A stretch of DNA of 64,000 nucleotides from Nomia melanderi (GCF_051020985.1 NW_027475147.1:310001-374000); one strand, 5' to 3'; shown: positions 49,925 to 63,700, numbered from the stretch's first letter. Translations and numbers: made by a program. Notes: generated by a model from the letters alone, not told the origin.

Positions 49925-52900
49925 AGCACCCGAGGTATCACCAGATATATATTGGATTTTCCCCTGACACTGAGTGTCCGGCCCCATGAGACGGTGGTTT
50001 TCTCGGCCCCTGGTGGTCCGAGGTCGTTCCCGCGGCACAGATTTATGCGCCAGGGCCTCCTGCAGACAATGCACTTTGATTTATTTCGCTATCTCTAATA
50101 GCACCCGAGATATCACCAGATATATATTGGATTTATCCCTGACCCTGACAGTCCGGCCCCATGAGACGGAGCTTTTCTCGGCCCCTGGTGGTCCGAGGTC
50201 GATGCCGCTGCACAGATTCATGCGCCAGGGCCTCCTGCAGACAATGAACTTTGATTTATTTCGCTATCCCTAATAGCACCCGAGATATCACCAGACGTAT
50301 ATGGGATTTTTCCCCGACCCTGAGTGTCCGACCCCATGAGACGGTGGTTTTCTCGGCCCCTGGTGGTCCTAGGTCGATCCCGCTGCACAGATTCACGCTC
50401 CAGGGCCTCCTACAGACAATGCACTTTGATTTATTGCGCTATCTGTAATAGCACCCGAAATATCACCAGATATATATTGGATTGTTCCCTGACCCTGAGT
50501 GTCCGACCCCATGAGACGGTCGTTTTCTCGGCCCCTGGTGGTCCGAGGTCGATCCCGCTGCACAGATACATGCGCTGGGGCCTCCTGCAGACAATGCACT
50601 TTGATTTATTGCGCTAGCTCTGATAGCACCCGAGATATCACCAGATATATATTGCACCTTTCCCTGACCCTGACAGTCCGGCCTCATGAGAAAGTGATTT
50701 TCTCGGCCCCTGGTGGTCCGAATTCGATCCCGCTGCACAGATTCATGCGCCAGGGCCTCCTACAGACAATGCACTTTGCTTTATTGCGCTATCAGTAATA
50801 GCACCCGAGATATCACCAGATATATATTGGATTTTCCCCTGACACTGAGTGTCCGGCCCCATGAGACGGTGGTTTTCTCAGCCCCTGGTGGTCCGAGGTC
50901 GTTCCCGCGGCACAGATTCATGCGCCAGGGCCTCCTGCAGACAATGCACTTTGATTTATTTCGCTATCTCTAATAGCACCCGAGATATCACCAGATATAT
51001 ATTGGATTTATCCCTGACCCTGACAGTCCGGCCCCATGAGACGGAGCTTTTCTCGGCCCCTGGTGGTCCGAGGTCGTTCCCGCTGCACAGATTCATGAGC
51101 CAGGGCCCCCTGCAGATAGTTCACTTTGGTTTAGTGCGCGATCTGTAATAGCACCCGAGATATCACCAGATATATATTGGATTTTTCCCTGACACTGAGT
51201 GTCGAACACCATGAGACGGTAGTTTTCTCGGCCCCTGGTGGTCCCAGGTCGTTCCCGTTGCACAGATTCATGCGCTATGGCCTCCTGCAGACAATGCACT
51301 TTGATTTATTGCGCTATCTCTAATAGCACCCGAGATATCACCAGATATATATTGCACCTTTCCCTGACGCTGACAGTCCGGCCTCATGAGAAAGTGATTT
51401 TCTCGGCCCCTGGTGGTCCGAATTCGATCCCGCTGCACAGATTCATGCGCCAGGGCCTCCTACAGACAATGCACTTTGCTTTATTGCGCTATCAGTAATA
51501 GCAGCCGAGGTATCACCAGATATATATTGGATTTTCCCCTGACACTGAGTGTCCGGCCCCATGAGACGGTGGTTTTCTCGGCCCCTGGTGGTCCGAGGTC
51601 GTTCCCGCGGCACAGATTTATGCGCCAGGGCCTCCTGCAGACAATGCACTTTGATTTCTTTCGCTATCTCTAATAGCACCCGAGATATCACCAGATATAT
51701 ATTGGATTTATCCCTGACCCTGACAGTCCGGCCCCATGAGACGGAGCTTTTCTCGGCCCCTGGTGGTCCGAGGTCGATGCCGCTGCACAGATTCATGCGC
51801 CAGGGCCTCCTGCAGACAATGAACTTTGCTTTATTGCGCTATCAGTAATAGCACCCGAGATATCACCAGATATATATTGGATTTTCCCCTGACACTGAGT
51901 GTCCGACCCCATGAGACGGTGGTTTTCTCAGCCGCTGGTGGTCCGAGGTCGTTCCCGCGGCACAGATTCATGCGCCAGGGCCTCCTGCAGACAATGCACT
52001 TTGATTTATTTCGCTATCTCTAATAGCACCCGAGATATCACCAGATATATATTGGATTTATCCCTGACCCTGACAGTCCGGCCCCATGAGACGGAGCTTT
52101 TCTCGGCCCCTGGTGGTCCGAGGTCGATGCCGCTGCACAGATTCATGCGCCAGGGCCTCCTACAGACAATGCACTTTGATTTATTTCGCTATATCTAATA
52201 GCACCCGAGATATCACCAGATATATATTGGATTTATCCCTGACCCTGACAGTCCGGCCCCATGAGACGGAGCTTTTCTCGGCCCCTGGTGGTCCGAGGTC
52301 GATGCCGCTGCACAGATTCATGCGCCAGGGCCTCCTACAGACAATGCACTTTGATTTATTGCGCTATCTGCAATAGCCCCCGAGATATCACCAGATATAT
52401 ATTGGAATTTTCCCTGACCCTGAGTGTCCGACCCCATGAGACGGTGGTTTTCTCGGCCCCTGGTGGTCCGAGGTCGATTCCGCTGCACAGATTCATGCGC
52501 CAAGGCATCCTGCAGACAATTCACTTTGGTTTATTGCTCTATCTGTAACAGCTCCCGAGATATCATCAGATAGATGCTGGATTTTTACGTGACCTTGTGT
52601 GACGGATTCCGAATATCTGTAATTTTCTCGGCCCCTGGTGGTCCGAGGTAGTTCCTGCTGCACAGATTCATACGCCAGTGCCTCGTACAGACAATGGACT
52701 TTGATTTATTGCTCTACCTCTAATAGCACCCGAGATATCACCATATATATATTGCACCTTTCCCTGACGCTGACAGTCCGGCCTCATGAGAAAGTGATTT
52801 TCTCGGCCCCTGGTGGTCCGAATTCGATCCCGCTGCACAGATTCATGCGCCAGGGCCTCCTGCAGACAATGCACTTTGATTTATTGGGCTATCTTTAATA

Positions 52901-53078
52901 GCACCCGTGATATCACCAGATATATATTGGATTTTTCCTTGACCCTGACATTCCGGCCCCATGTGCCGATGGTTTTCTCGGTCCCTCGTGGTCCGAGGTA
53001 GATCCCGCTGCACAGATTCATGCGCCTGGGCCCCATGCAGATAATTCACTTTGATTTATTGCGCTATCTCTAATAGCA

Positions 53079-53254
53079 CCCGAGATATCACCAGATATAT
53101 ATAGGATTTTTCCCTGACCCTGACAGTCCGGCCCACATGAGACGGTGACTTTCTCGGCCCCTGGTGGTCCGAGGTCGATCCCGCTGCACAGATTCATGCG
53201 CCAGGGAGTCCTACAGACAATGCACTTTGATTTATTGCGATATCTGTAATAGCA
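53079..53254 (+). repeat. 176-bp monomer with one-base insertion
   Basis: Reads CGGCCCACATGAGACGG near 53131 with one added base against CGGCCCCATGAGACGG-type text (the related unit near 61880 lacks it). It accounts for the single-base step in offsets across this point. Confidence 0.78.
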
Positions 53255-54325
53255 CCCGAGATATCACCATATATATATTGGATTCTCCCCTGACATTGAG
53301 TGCCCGGCCCCATGAGACGGTGATTTTCTCGGCCCCTGGTGGTCCGAGGTCGATCACGCTGCACAGATTCATGCGCCAGGGCCTCCTACAGACAGTGCAC
53401 ATTGATTTATTGCGCTATCTGTAATAGCACCCGAGATATCAGCAGATATCTATTGGATTTTTCCATGACCCTGAGTGTCCGACCCCATGAGACGGTAGTT
53501 TTCTCGGCCCCTGGTGGTCCGAGGTCGTGCCCGCTGCACAGATTCATGCGCCAGGGCCTCCTACGGGCAATGCACTTTGATTTATTGCGCTATCTGTAAT
53601 AGCACCCAAGATATCACCATATATATATTGGATTTTTCCCTGACCCTGAGTGTCCGGCCCCATGAGACGGTGATTTTCTCGGCCCTTGGTGGTCCGAGGT
53701 CGATCCCGCTGCACAGATTCATGCGCCAGGGCCTCCTGCAGACAATGAACTTTGATTTATTTCGCTATCCCTAATAGCACCCGACATATCACCAGATGTA
53801 TATGGGATTTTTCCCCGACCCTGAGTGTCCGACCCCATGAGACGGTGGTTTTCTCGGCCCCTGGTGGTCCTAGGTCGATCCCGCTGCACAGATTCACGCT
53901 CCAGGGCCTCCTACAGACAATGCACTTTGATTTATTGCGCTATCTTTAATAGCACCCGAGATATCACCAGATATATATTGGATTTTCCCCTGACCCTGAG
54001 TGGCCGGCCCCATGAGACGGTAGTTTTCTCGGCCCCTGGTGGTCCGAGGTCGTTCCCGCTGCACAGATTCATGCGCCAGGGCCTTCTACAGACAATGCAC
54101 TTTGGTTTATTGCGCTATCTCTAATAGCACCCGAGATATCACCAGATGTATGCTGGATTTTTACATGACCTTGGGCGACGGATTCCGAATATCTGTAATT
54201 TTCTCGGCGCCTGGTGGTCCGAGGTCGTTCCCGCTGCACAGATTCATTCGCCAGTGCCTCCTACAGACAATGCACTTTGATTTATTGCCCTATCTCTAAT
54301 AGCACCCGAGATATCACCAGATATA

Positions 54326-54933
54326 TATTGGATTTTTCCCTGACCCTAACAGTCCGGCCCCATGAGACGGTGATTTTCTCGGCCCCTGCTGGTCCGAGGT
54401 CGATCCCGCTGCACAGATTCATGCGCCAGGGCCTCCTACAGACAATGTACTTTGATTTATTGCGCTATCTCTAATAGCACCCGAGATATCACCAGATATA
54501 TATTGGATTTTCCCCTGACCCCGAGTTTCCGGCCCCATGAGACGGTGGTTGTCTCGGCCCCTGGAGGTCCGAGGTCGTTCCCGCTGCACAGATGCATGCG
54601 CTAGGGCCTCCTGCAGACAATGCACTTTGATTTATTGCGCTAGCTCTAATAGCACCCGAGATATCACCAGATATATATTGCACCTTTCCCTGACCCTGAC
54701 AGTCCGGTCTCATGAGAAAGTGATTTTCTCGGCCTCTGGTGGTCCGAGGTCGATCCCGCTGCACAGATTCATGCGCCAGGGCCCCCTGCAGATAATTCAC
54801 TTTGGTTTAGTGCGCTATCTGTAAGAGCACCCGAGATATCACCATATATATATTGAATTTTTCCTCGACCCTGAGTGTCCGGCCTCATGTGTCGGTGGTT
54901 TTCTCGGCCCCTGGTGGTCCGAGGTCGATCCCG
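54326..54933 (+). repeat. Distant copy of the transposon-flanking satellite segment
   Basis: Matches 45005-45612 at offset 9321 bp (8051 after removing the insertion, 46 monomers plus one base from a 176-bp unit near 53.1 kb). It lacks the transposon, as expected if the insertion came later or this copy was made from an empty site. Confidence 0.8.
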
Positions 54934-57900
54934 CTGCACAGATACATGCGCTGGGGCCTCCTGCAGAAAATGCACTTTGATTTATTGCGCTAGCTCTGAT
55001 AGCACCCGAGATATCACCAGATATATATTGCACCTTTCCCTGACCCTGACAGTCCGGCCTCATGAGAAAGTGATTTTCTCGGCCCCTGGTGGTCCGAATT
55101 CGATCCCGCTGCACAGATTCATGCGCCAGGGCCTCCTACAGACAATGCACTTTGCTTGATTGCGCTATCAGTAATAGCACCCGAGATATCACCAGATATA
55201 TATTGGATTTTCCCCTGACACTGAGTGTCCGGCCCCATGAGACGGTGGTTTTCTCAGCCCCTGGTGGTCCGAGGTCGTTCCCGCGGCACAGATTCATGCG
55301 CCAGGGCCTCCTGCAGACAATGCACTTTGATTTATTTCGCTATCTCTAATAGCACCCGAGATATCACCAGATATATATTGGATTTATCCCTGACCCTGAC
55401 AGTCCGGCCCCATGAGACGGAGCTTTTGTCGGCCCCTGGTGGTGCGAGGTCGATGCCGCTGCACAGATTCATGCGCCAGGGCCTCCTACAGACAATGCAC
55501 TTTGATTTATTGCGCTATCTGCAATAGCACCCGAGATATCACCAGATATTTATTGGAATTTTCCCTGACCCTGAGTGTCCGACCCCATGAGACGGTGGTT
55601 TTCTCGGCCCCTGGTGGTCCGAGGTCGATTCCGCTGCACAGATTCATGCGCCAGGGCCTCCTACAGGCAATGCACATTGATTTATTGCGCTATCTGTAAT
55701 AGCACCCAAGATATCACCATATATATATTGGATTTTTCCCTGACCCTGAGTGTCCGGCCCCATGAGACGGTGATTTTCTCGGCCCTTGGTGGTCCGAGGT
55801 CGATCCCGCTGCACAGATTCATGCGCCAGGGCCTCCTGCAGACAATGAACTTTGATTTATTTCGCTATCCCTAATAGCACCCGAGATATCACCAGATGTA
55901 TATGGGATTTTTCCCCGACCCTGAGTGTCCGACCCCATGAGACGGTGGTTTTCTCGGCCCCTGGTGGTCCTAGGTCAATCCCGCTGCACAGATTCACGCT
56001 CCAGGGCCTCCTAGAGACAATGCACTTTGATTTATTGCGCTATCTGTAATAGCACCCGAGATATCACCAGATATATATTGGATTTTTCCATGACCCTGAG
56101 TGTCCGGCCCCATGAGACGGTGGTTTTCTCGGCCCCTGCTGGTCCGAGGTCGTTCCCGCTGCACAGATTCATGCGCCAGGGCCTCCTACAGACAATGCAC
56201 TTTGATTTATTGCGCTATCTGTAATAGCACCCGAAATATCACCAGATATATATTGGATTTTCCCCTGACCCCGAGTTTCCGGCCCCATGAGACGGTGGTT
56301 GTCTCGGCCCCTGGAGGTCCGAGGTCGTTCCCGCTGCACAGATGCATGCGCTAGGGCCTCCTGCAGACAATGCACTTTGATTTATTGCGCTAGCTCTAAT
56401 AGCACCCGAGATATCACCAGATATATATTGGATTTATCCCTGACCCTGACAGTCCGGCCCCATGAGACGGAGCTTTTCTCGGCCCCTGGTGGTCCGAGGT
56501 CGATGCCGCTGCACAGATTCATGCGCCAGGGACTCCTACAGACAATGCACTTTGATTTATTGCGCTATCTGCAATAGCACCCGAGATATCACCAGATATA
56601 TATTGGAATTTTCCCTGACCCTGAGTGTCCGACCCCATGAGACGGTGGTTTTCTCGGCCCCTGGTGGTCCGAGGTCGATTCCGCTGCACAGATTCATGCG
56701 CCAAGGCATCCTGCAGACAATTCACTTTGGTTTATTGCGCTATCTGTAACAGCACCCGAGATATCATCAGATAGATGCTGTAATTTTACGTGACCTTGTG
56801 TGACGGATTCCGAATATCTGTAATTTTCTCGGCCCCTGGTGGTCCGAGGTAGTTCCTGCTGCACAGATTCATACGCCAGTGCCTCGTACAGACAATGGAC
56901 TTTGATTTATTGCTCTACCTCTAATAGCACCCGAGATATCACCATATATATATTGGATTCTTCCCTGACCCTGACAGTCCGGCCCCATGAGACGGTGGTT
57001 TTCTCGGCCCCTGGTGGTCCGAGGTCGTTCCCGCGGCACAGATTTATGCGCCAGGGCCTCCTGCAGACAATGCACTTTGATTTATTTCGCTATCTCTAAT
57101 AGCACCCGAGATATCACCAGATATATATTGGATTTATCCCTGACCCTGACAGTCCGGCCCCATGAGACGGAGCTTTTCTCGGCCCCTGGTGGTCCGAGGT
57201 CGATGCCGCTGCACAGATTCATGCGCCAGGGCCTCCTGCAGACAATGAACTTTGATTTATTTCGCTATCCCTAATAGCACCCGAGATATCACCAGACGTA
57301 TATGGGATTTTTCCCCGACCCTGAGTGTCCGACCCCATGAGACGGTGGTTTTCTCGGCCCCTGGTGGTCCTAGGTCGATCCCGCTGCACAGATTCACGCT
57401 CCAGGGCCTCCTACAGACAATGCACTTTGATTTATTGCGCTATCTGTAATAGCACCCGAGATATCACCAGATATATATTGGATTTTCCCCTGACCCTGAG
57501 TGTCCGACCCCATGAGACGGTGGTTTTCTCGGCCCCTGGTAGTCCGAGGTCGTGCCCGCTGCACAGATTCATGCGCCAGGGCCTCCTACAGGCAATGCAC
57601 TTTGATTTATTGCGCTATCTGTAATAGCACCCAAGATATCACCATATATATATTGGATTTTTCCCAAACCCTGAGTGTCCGGCCCCATGAGACGGTGATT
57701 TTCTCGGACCCTGGTGGTCCGGGGTCGATCCCGCTGCACAGATTCATGCGCCAGGGCCTCCTGCAGACAATGAACTTGGATTTATTTCGCTATCCCTAAT
57801 AGCACCCGAGATATCACCAGATGTATATGGGATTTTTCCCCGACCCTGAGTGTCCGACCCCATGAGACGGTGGTTTTCTCGGCCCCTGGTGGTCCTAGGT

Positions 57901-59200
57901 CGATCCCGCTGCACAGATTCACGCTCCAGGGCCTCCTACAGACAATGCACTTTGATTTATTGAGCTATCTGTAATAGCACCCGAGATATCACCAGATATA
58001 TATTGGATTTTCCCCTGACCCTGAGTGGCCGGCCCCATGAGACGGTAGTTTTCTCGGCCCCTGGTGGTCCGAGGTCGTTCCCGCTGCACAGATTCATGCG
58101 CCAGGGCCTCCTACAGACAATGCACTTTGGTTTATTGCGCTATCTCTAATAGCACCCGAGATATCACCAGATGTATGCTGGATTTTTACATGACCTTGGG
58201 CGACGGATTCCGAATATCTGTAATTTTCTCGGCGCCTGGTGGTCCGAGGTCGTTCCTGCTGCACAAATTCATTCGCCAGGACCTCCTGCAGATAATTCGG
58301 TTTGATTTATTCCGCTATCTCTAATAGCACCCGAGATATCACCAGATATATATTTGATTTTTCCATGACCCTGAGTGTCCGGCCCCATGAGACGGTGGTT
58401 TTCTCGGCCCCTACTGGTCCGAGGTCGTTCCCGCTGCACAGATTCATGCGCCAGGGCCTCCTACAGACAATGCACTTTGATTTATTGCGCTATCTGTAAT
58501 AGCACCCGAAATATCACCAGATATATATTGGATTGTTCCCTGACCCTGAGTGTCCGACCCCATGAGACGGTCGTTTTCTCGGCCCCTGGTGGTCCGAGGT
58601 CGCTCCCGCTGCACAGATTCATTCGCCAGTGCCTCCTACAGACAATGCACTTTGATTTATTGCCCTATCTCTAATAGCACCCGAGATATCACCAGATATA
58701 TATTGGATTTTTCCCTGACCCTAACTGTCCGGCCCCATGAGACGGTGATTTTCTCGGCTCCTGGTTGTCCGATGTCGATCCCGCTGCACAGATTCATGCG
58801 CCAGGGCCTCCTGCAGACAATGCACTTTGATTTATTGCGCTATCTCTAATAGCACCCGAGATATCACCAGATATATATTGAATTTTTCCCTGACCGCGAC
58901 AGTCCGACCCCATGAGACGGTGGTTTTCTCGGCCCCTGGTGTTCCGAGGTCGTTCCCGCTGCACAGATTCATGCGCCAGGGCCTCCGGCAGACAATGCAC
59001 TTTGATTTATTGCGCTATCTCTAATAGCACACGAGATATCACCAGATATATATTGGATTTTTCCCTGACCCTGTCTTTCCGGCCCCATGAGACGGTGATT
59101 TCCTCGGCCCCTGGTGGTCCGAGGTCGATCCCGCTGCACAGATTCATGCGCCAGGGCCTCCTACAGGCAATGCACTTTGATTTATTGCGCTATCTTTAAT

Positions 59201-59550
59201 AGCACCCGAGATATCACCAGATATATATTGGATTTTTCCTTGACCCTGACAGTCCGGCCCCATGTGTCGATGGTTTACTCGGTCCCTCGTGGTCCGAGGT
59301 CGATCCGGCTGAACAGAATCATGCGCCAAGGCTTCCTGCAGGCAATTCACTTTGGTTTATTGCGCGATCTGTAATAGCACCCGAGATATCAAAAGATATA
59401 TGCTGGATTTTTACATGACCTTGGGTGACGGATTCCGAATATCTGTAATTTTCTCGGCCCCTGGTGGTCCGAGGTAGTTCCTGCTGCACAGATTCATTCG
59501 CCAGTGCCTCCTACAGACAATGCGCTTTGATTTATTGCGCTATCTCTAAT
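59201..59550 (+). repeat. C-B' monomer dimer, copy 4
   Basis: C at 59201-59375 (CATGTGTCGATGGTTTACTC, ACAGAATCATGCGCC) and B' at 59376-59550. About 32 kb from the nearest copy, so the composite is a stable unit of spread. Confidence 0.83.
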
Positions 59551-60425
59551 AGCACCCGAGATATTACCAGATATATATTGCATTTTTCCTTGACCCTGAC
59601 AGTCCGGCCCCATGTGGCGATGGTTTTCTCGGTCCCTCGTGGTCCGAGGTCGTTCCCGCTGCACAGATTCATGCGCCAGGGCCTCCTGCAGACAATGCAC
59701 GTTGATTTATTTCGCTATCCCTAATAGCACCCGAGATATCACCAGATACATATTGGATTTTTCCCTGACCCTGAGTGTCCGACCCCATGAGACGGTGGTT
59801 TTCTCGGCCCCTGTTGTTCCGAGGTCGATCCCGCTGCACAAATTCATGCGCCAGGGCCTCCTACAGACAACGCACTTTGATTTATTGCGCTATCTCTAAT
59901 AGCACCCGAGATATTACCAGATATATATTGCATTTTTCCTTGACCCTGACAGTCCGGCCCCATGTGGCGATGGTTTTCTCGGTCCCTCGTGGTCCGAGGT
60001 CGATCCGGCTGAACAGATTCTTGCGCCAAGGCTTCCTGCAGGCAATTCACTTTGGTTTATTGCGCTATCTGTAATAGCACCCGAGATATCAGCAGATATC
60101 TATTGGATTTTTCCATGACCCTGAGTGTCCGACCCTATGAGACGGTGGTTTTCTCGGCCCCTGTTGGTCCGAGGTCGATCCCGCTGCACAAATTCATGCG
60201 CCAGGGCCTCCTACAGACAACGCACTTTGATTTATTGCGCTATCTCTAATAGCACCCGAGATATTACCAGATATATATTGCATTTTTCCTTGACCCTGAC
60301 AGTCCGGCCCCATGTGGCGATGGTTTTCTCGGTCCCTCGTGGTCCGAGGTCGATCCGGCTGAACAGATTCATGCGCCAAGGCTTCCTGCAGGCAATTCAC
60401 TTTGGTTTATTGCGCGATCTGTAAT
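59551..60425 (+). repeat. 2-monomer (350-bp) short higher-order repeat
   Basis: C-like units with GATATTACCAG and ATTGCATTTTTCCTTG start at 59551, 59901 and 60251, each 350 bp apart. Between them are units ending CCGCTGCACAAATTCATGCGCC and CAGACAACGCACTTTG (59726, 60076). The first C-like unit has an ordinary 3' half. Confidence 0.83.
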
Positions 60426-60600
60426 AGCACCCGAGATATCAAAAGATATATGCTGGATTTTCACATGATCTTGGGTGACGAATTCCGAATATCGGTAATT
60501 TTCTCGGCCCCTGGTGGTCCGAGGTAGTTCCTGCTGCACAGATTCATTCGCCAGTGCCTCCTACAGACAATGCACTTTGATTTATTGCGCGATCTGTAAT
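60251..60600 (+). repeat. C-B' monomer dimer, copy 5
   Basis: C at 60251-60425 (GATATTACCAG, ATTGCATTTTTCCTTG) and B' at 60426-60600. A second B' follows at once at 60601-60775, the only back-to-back B' pair seen. Confidence 0.83.
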
Positions 60601-60775
60601 AGCACCCGAGATATCAAAAGATATATGCTGGATTTTTACATGACCTAGGGTGACGTATTCCGAATATCTGTAATTTTCTCCACCCCTGGTGGTCCGAGGT
60701 AGTTCCTGCTGCACAGATTCATTCGCCAATGCCTCCTACAGACAATGCACATTGATTTATTGCGCTATCTGTAAT

Positions 60776-63700
60776 AGCACCCGAGATATCAGCAGATATC
60801 TATTGGATTTTTCCATGACCCTGAGTGTCCGACCCCATGAGACGGTGGTTTTCTCGGCCCCTGGTGGTCCGAGGTCGTGCCCGCTGCACAGATTCATGCG
60901 CCAGGGCCTCCTACAGGCAATGCACTTTGATTTATTGCGCTATCTGTAATAGCACCCAAGATATCACCATATATATATTGGATTTTTCCCTGACCCTGTG
61001 TGTCCGGCCCCATGAGACGGTGATTTTCTCGGCCCCTGGTGGTCCGAGGTCGATCCCGCTGCACAGATTCATGCGCCAGGGCCTCCTGCAGACAATGAAC
61101 TTTGATTTATTTCGCTATCCCTAATAGCACCCGAGATATCACCAGATGTATATGGGATTTTTCCCCGACCCTGAGTTTCCGCCCCCATGAGACGGTGGTT
61201 TTCTTGTCCCCTGGTGTTCCTAGGTCGATCCCGCTGTACAGATTCACGCTCCAGGGCCTCCTACAGACAATGCACTTTGATTTATTGCGCTATCAGTAAT
61301 AGCACCCGAGATATCACCAGATATATATTGGATTTTCCCCTGACCCTGAGTCTCTCACCCCATGAGACGGTGGTTTTCTCGGCCCCTGCTGGTCCGAGGT
61401 CGTTCCCGCTGCACAGATTCATGCGCCAGGGCCCCCTGCAGATAATTCACTTTGATTTATTGCGCTATCTCTAATAGCACCCGAGATATCACCAGATATA
61501 TATTGGATTTTTCCTTGACCCTGACAGTCCGGCCCCATGTGTCGATGGTTTTCTCGGTCCCTCGTGGTCCGAGGTAGATCCCGCTGCACACATTCATGCG
61601 CCTGGGCCCCATTGCAGATAATTCACTTTGATTTATTCCGCTATCTCTAATAACACCCGAGATATCACCAGATATATATTGGATTTTTCCCTGACCCTGA
61701 GTCTCTCACCCCATGAGACGGTGGTTTTCTCGGCCCCTGCTGGTCCGAGGTCGTTCCCGCTGCACAGATTCATGCGCCAGGGCCCCCTGCAGATAATTCA
61801 CTTTGATTTATTGCGCTATCTCTAATAGCACCCGAGATATCACCAGATATATATAGGATTTTTCCCTGACCCTGACAGTCCGGCCCCATGAGACGGTGAC
61901 TTTCTCGGCCCCTGGTGGTCCGAGGTCGATCCCGTTGCAGAGATTCATGCGCCAGGGAGTCCTACAGACAATGCACTTTGATTTATTGCGCTATCTGTAA
62001 TAGCACCCGAGATATCACCATATATATATTGGATTCTCCCCTGACATTGAGTGCCAGGCCCCATGAGACGGTGATTTTCTCGGCCCCTGGTGGTCCGAGG
62101 TCTATCACGCTGCACAGATTCATGCGCCAGGGCCTCCTACAGACAGTGCACATTGATTTATTGCGCTATCTGTAATAGCACCCGAGATATCAGCAGATAT
62201 CTATTGGATTTTTCCATGACCCTGAGTGTCCGACCCCATGAGACGGTGGTTTTCTCGGTCCCTCGTGGTCCGAGGTCGATCCGGCTGAACAGATTCATGC
62301 GCCAAGGCTTCCTGCAGGCAATTCACTTTGGTTTATTGCGCGATCTGTAATAGCACCCGAGATATCAAAAGATATATGCTGGATTTTTACATGACCTTGG
62401 GTGACGTATTCCGAATATCTGTAATTTTCTCCACCCCTGGTGGTCCGAGGTAGTTCTTGCTGCACAGATTCATTCGCCAATGCCTCCTACAGACAATGCA
62501 CTTTGATTTATTGCGCTATCTGTAATAGCACCCGAGATATCAGCAGATATCTATTGGATTTTTCCATGACCCTGAGTGTCCGACCCCATGAGACGGTGGT
62601 TTTCTCGGCCCCTGGTGGTCCGAGGTCGTGCCCGCTGCACAGATTCATGCGCCAGGGCCTCCTACAGGCAATGCACTTTGATTTATTGCGCTATCTGTAA
62701 TAGCACCCAAGATATCACCATATATATATTGGATTTTTCCCTGACCCTGAGTGTCCGGCCCCATGAGACGGTGATTTTCTCGGCCCCTGGTGGTCCGAGG
62801 TCGCTCCCGCTGCACAGATTCATTCGCCAGTGCCTCCTACAGACAATGCACTTTGATTTATTGCGCTATCTGTAATAGCACCCGAGATATCACCAGATAT
62901 ATATTGGATTTTTCCTTGACCCTGAGTGTCCGGCGCCATGAGACGGTGGTTTTCTTGGCCCCTGGTGGTCCGAGGTCGTTCCCGCTGCACAGATGCATGC
63001 GCCAGGGCCTCCTGCAGATAAATCACTTTGGTTTATTGCGCTATCTCTAATAGCACCCGAGATATCACCAGATATATATTGGATTTTCCCCTGACCCTGA
63101 GTGTCCGGCCCCGTGAGTCGGTGGTTTTCTCGGCCCCTGGTGGTCGGAGGTCCTTCCCGCTGCCCGTATTCATGCGCCAGGGCCTCCTACAGACAATGCA
63201 CTTTGATTTATTGCGCTATCTCAAATAGCACCCGAGATATCACCAGATATTTGCTGGATTTTTACATGACCTTGGGTGACGGATTCCGAATATCTGTAAT
63301 TTTCTCGGCCACTGGTGGTCCGAGGTCGTTCCTGCGGTACAGATTCATTCGCAAGGGCTTCCTACAGACAATGCACTTTGGTTTATTGCGCTATCTGTAA
63401 TAGCACCCAAGATATCACCAGATATATATTGGATTTTCCCCTGACCCTGAGTGTCCGGCCCCATGAGACTGTGGTTTTCTCGGCCCCTGGTGGTCCGAGG
63501 TCGTTCCCGCTGCACAGATTCATTCGCCTGGGCCTCCTACAGACAATGCACTTTGATTTATTGCGCTATCTGTAATAGCACCCGAGATATCACCAGATAT
63601 ATATTGGATTTTTCCCTGACCCTGAGTGTCCGGCTCCATGAGACGGTGATTTTCTCGGTCCCTGGTGGTCCGAGGTCGTTCCCGCTGCCCAGATTCATGC

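Larger units (their letters stand above)
47300..55174 (+). repeat. D-family monomers with EcoRI site
   Basis: Units reading ATATTGCACCTTTCCCT, CCTCATGAGAAAGTGATTTT and GTCCGAATTCGATCCCGC. GAATTC lies at 47395, 48620, 49845, 50720, 51420, 52820 and 55096. Spacings are 1225, 1225, 875, 700, 1400 and 2276, all whole monomers apart from one base. Related units without the site (GTCCGAGGTCGATCC) are near 45355 and 54670. Confidence 0.86.
47650..57230 (+). repeat. E-family monomers
   Basis: Units reading GGATTTATCCCTGACCCTG, CATGAGACGGAGCTTTTCTC and GTCGATGCCGCTGCACAG. Seen near 47690, 48910, 50140, 51010, 51710, 52060, 52235, 55385, 56440 and 57130. At 52.03-52.38 kb two lie side by side. The unit near 51010 switches to another type after GGTCCGAGGTCG. 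Confidence 0.82.
50275..61300 (+). repeat. F-family monomers
   Basis: Units reading GTATATGGGATTTTTCCCCG, GTCCGACCCCATGAG, GGTCCTAGGTCGATCCC and CACAGATTCACGCTCCAGGG. Seen near 50293, 53795, 55895, 57296, 57815 and 61147. The loss of the usual CATGCGCC removes the methionine codons seen in other units. Confidence 0.8.
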
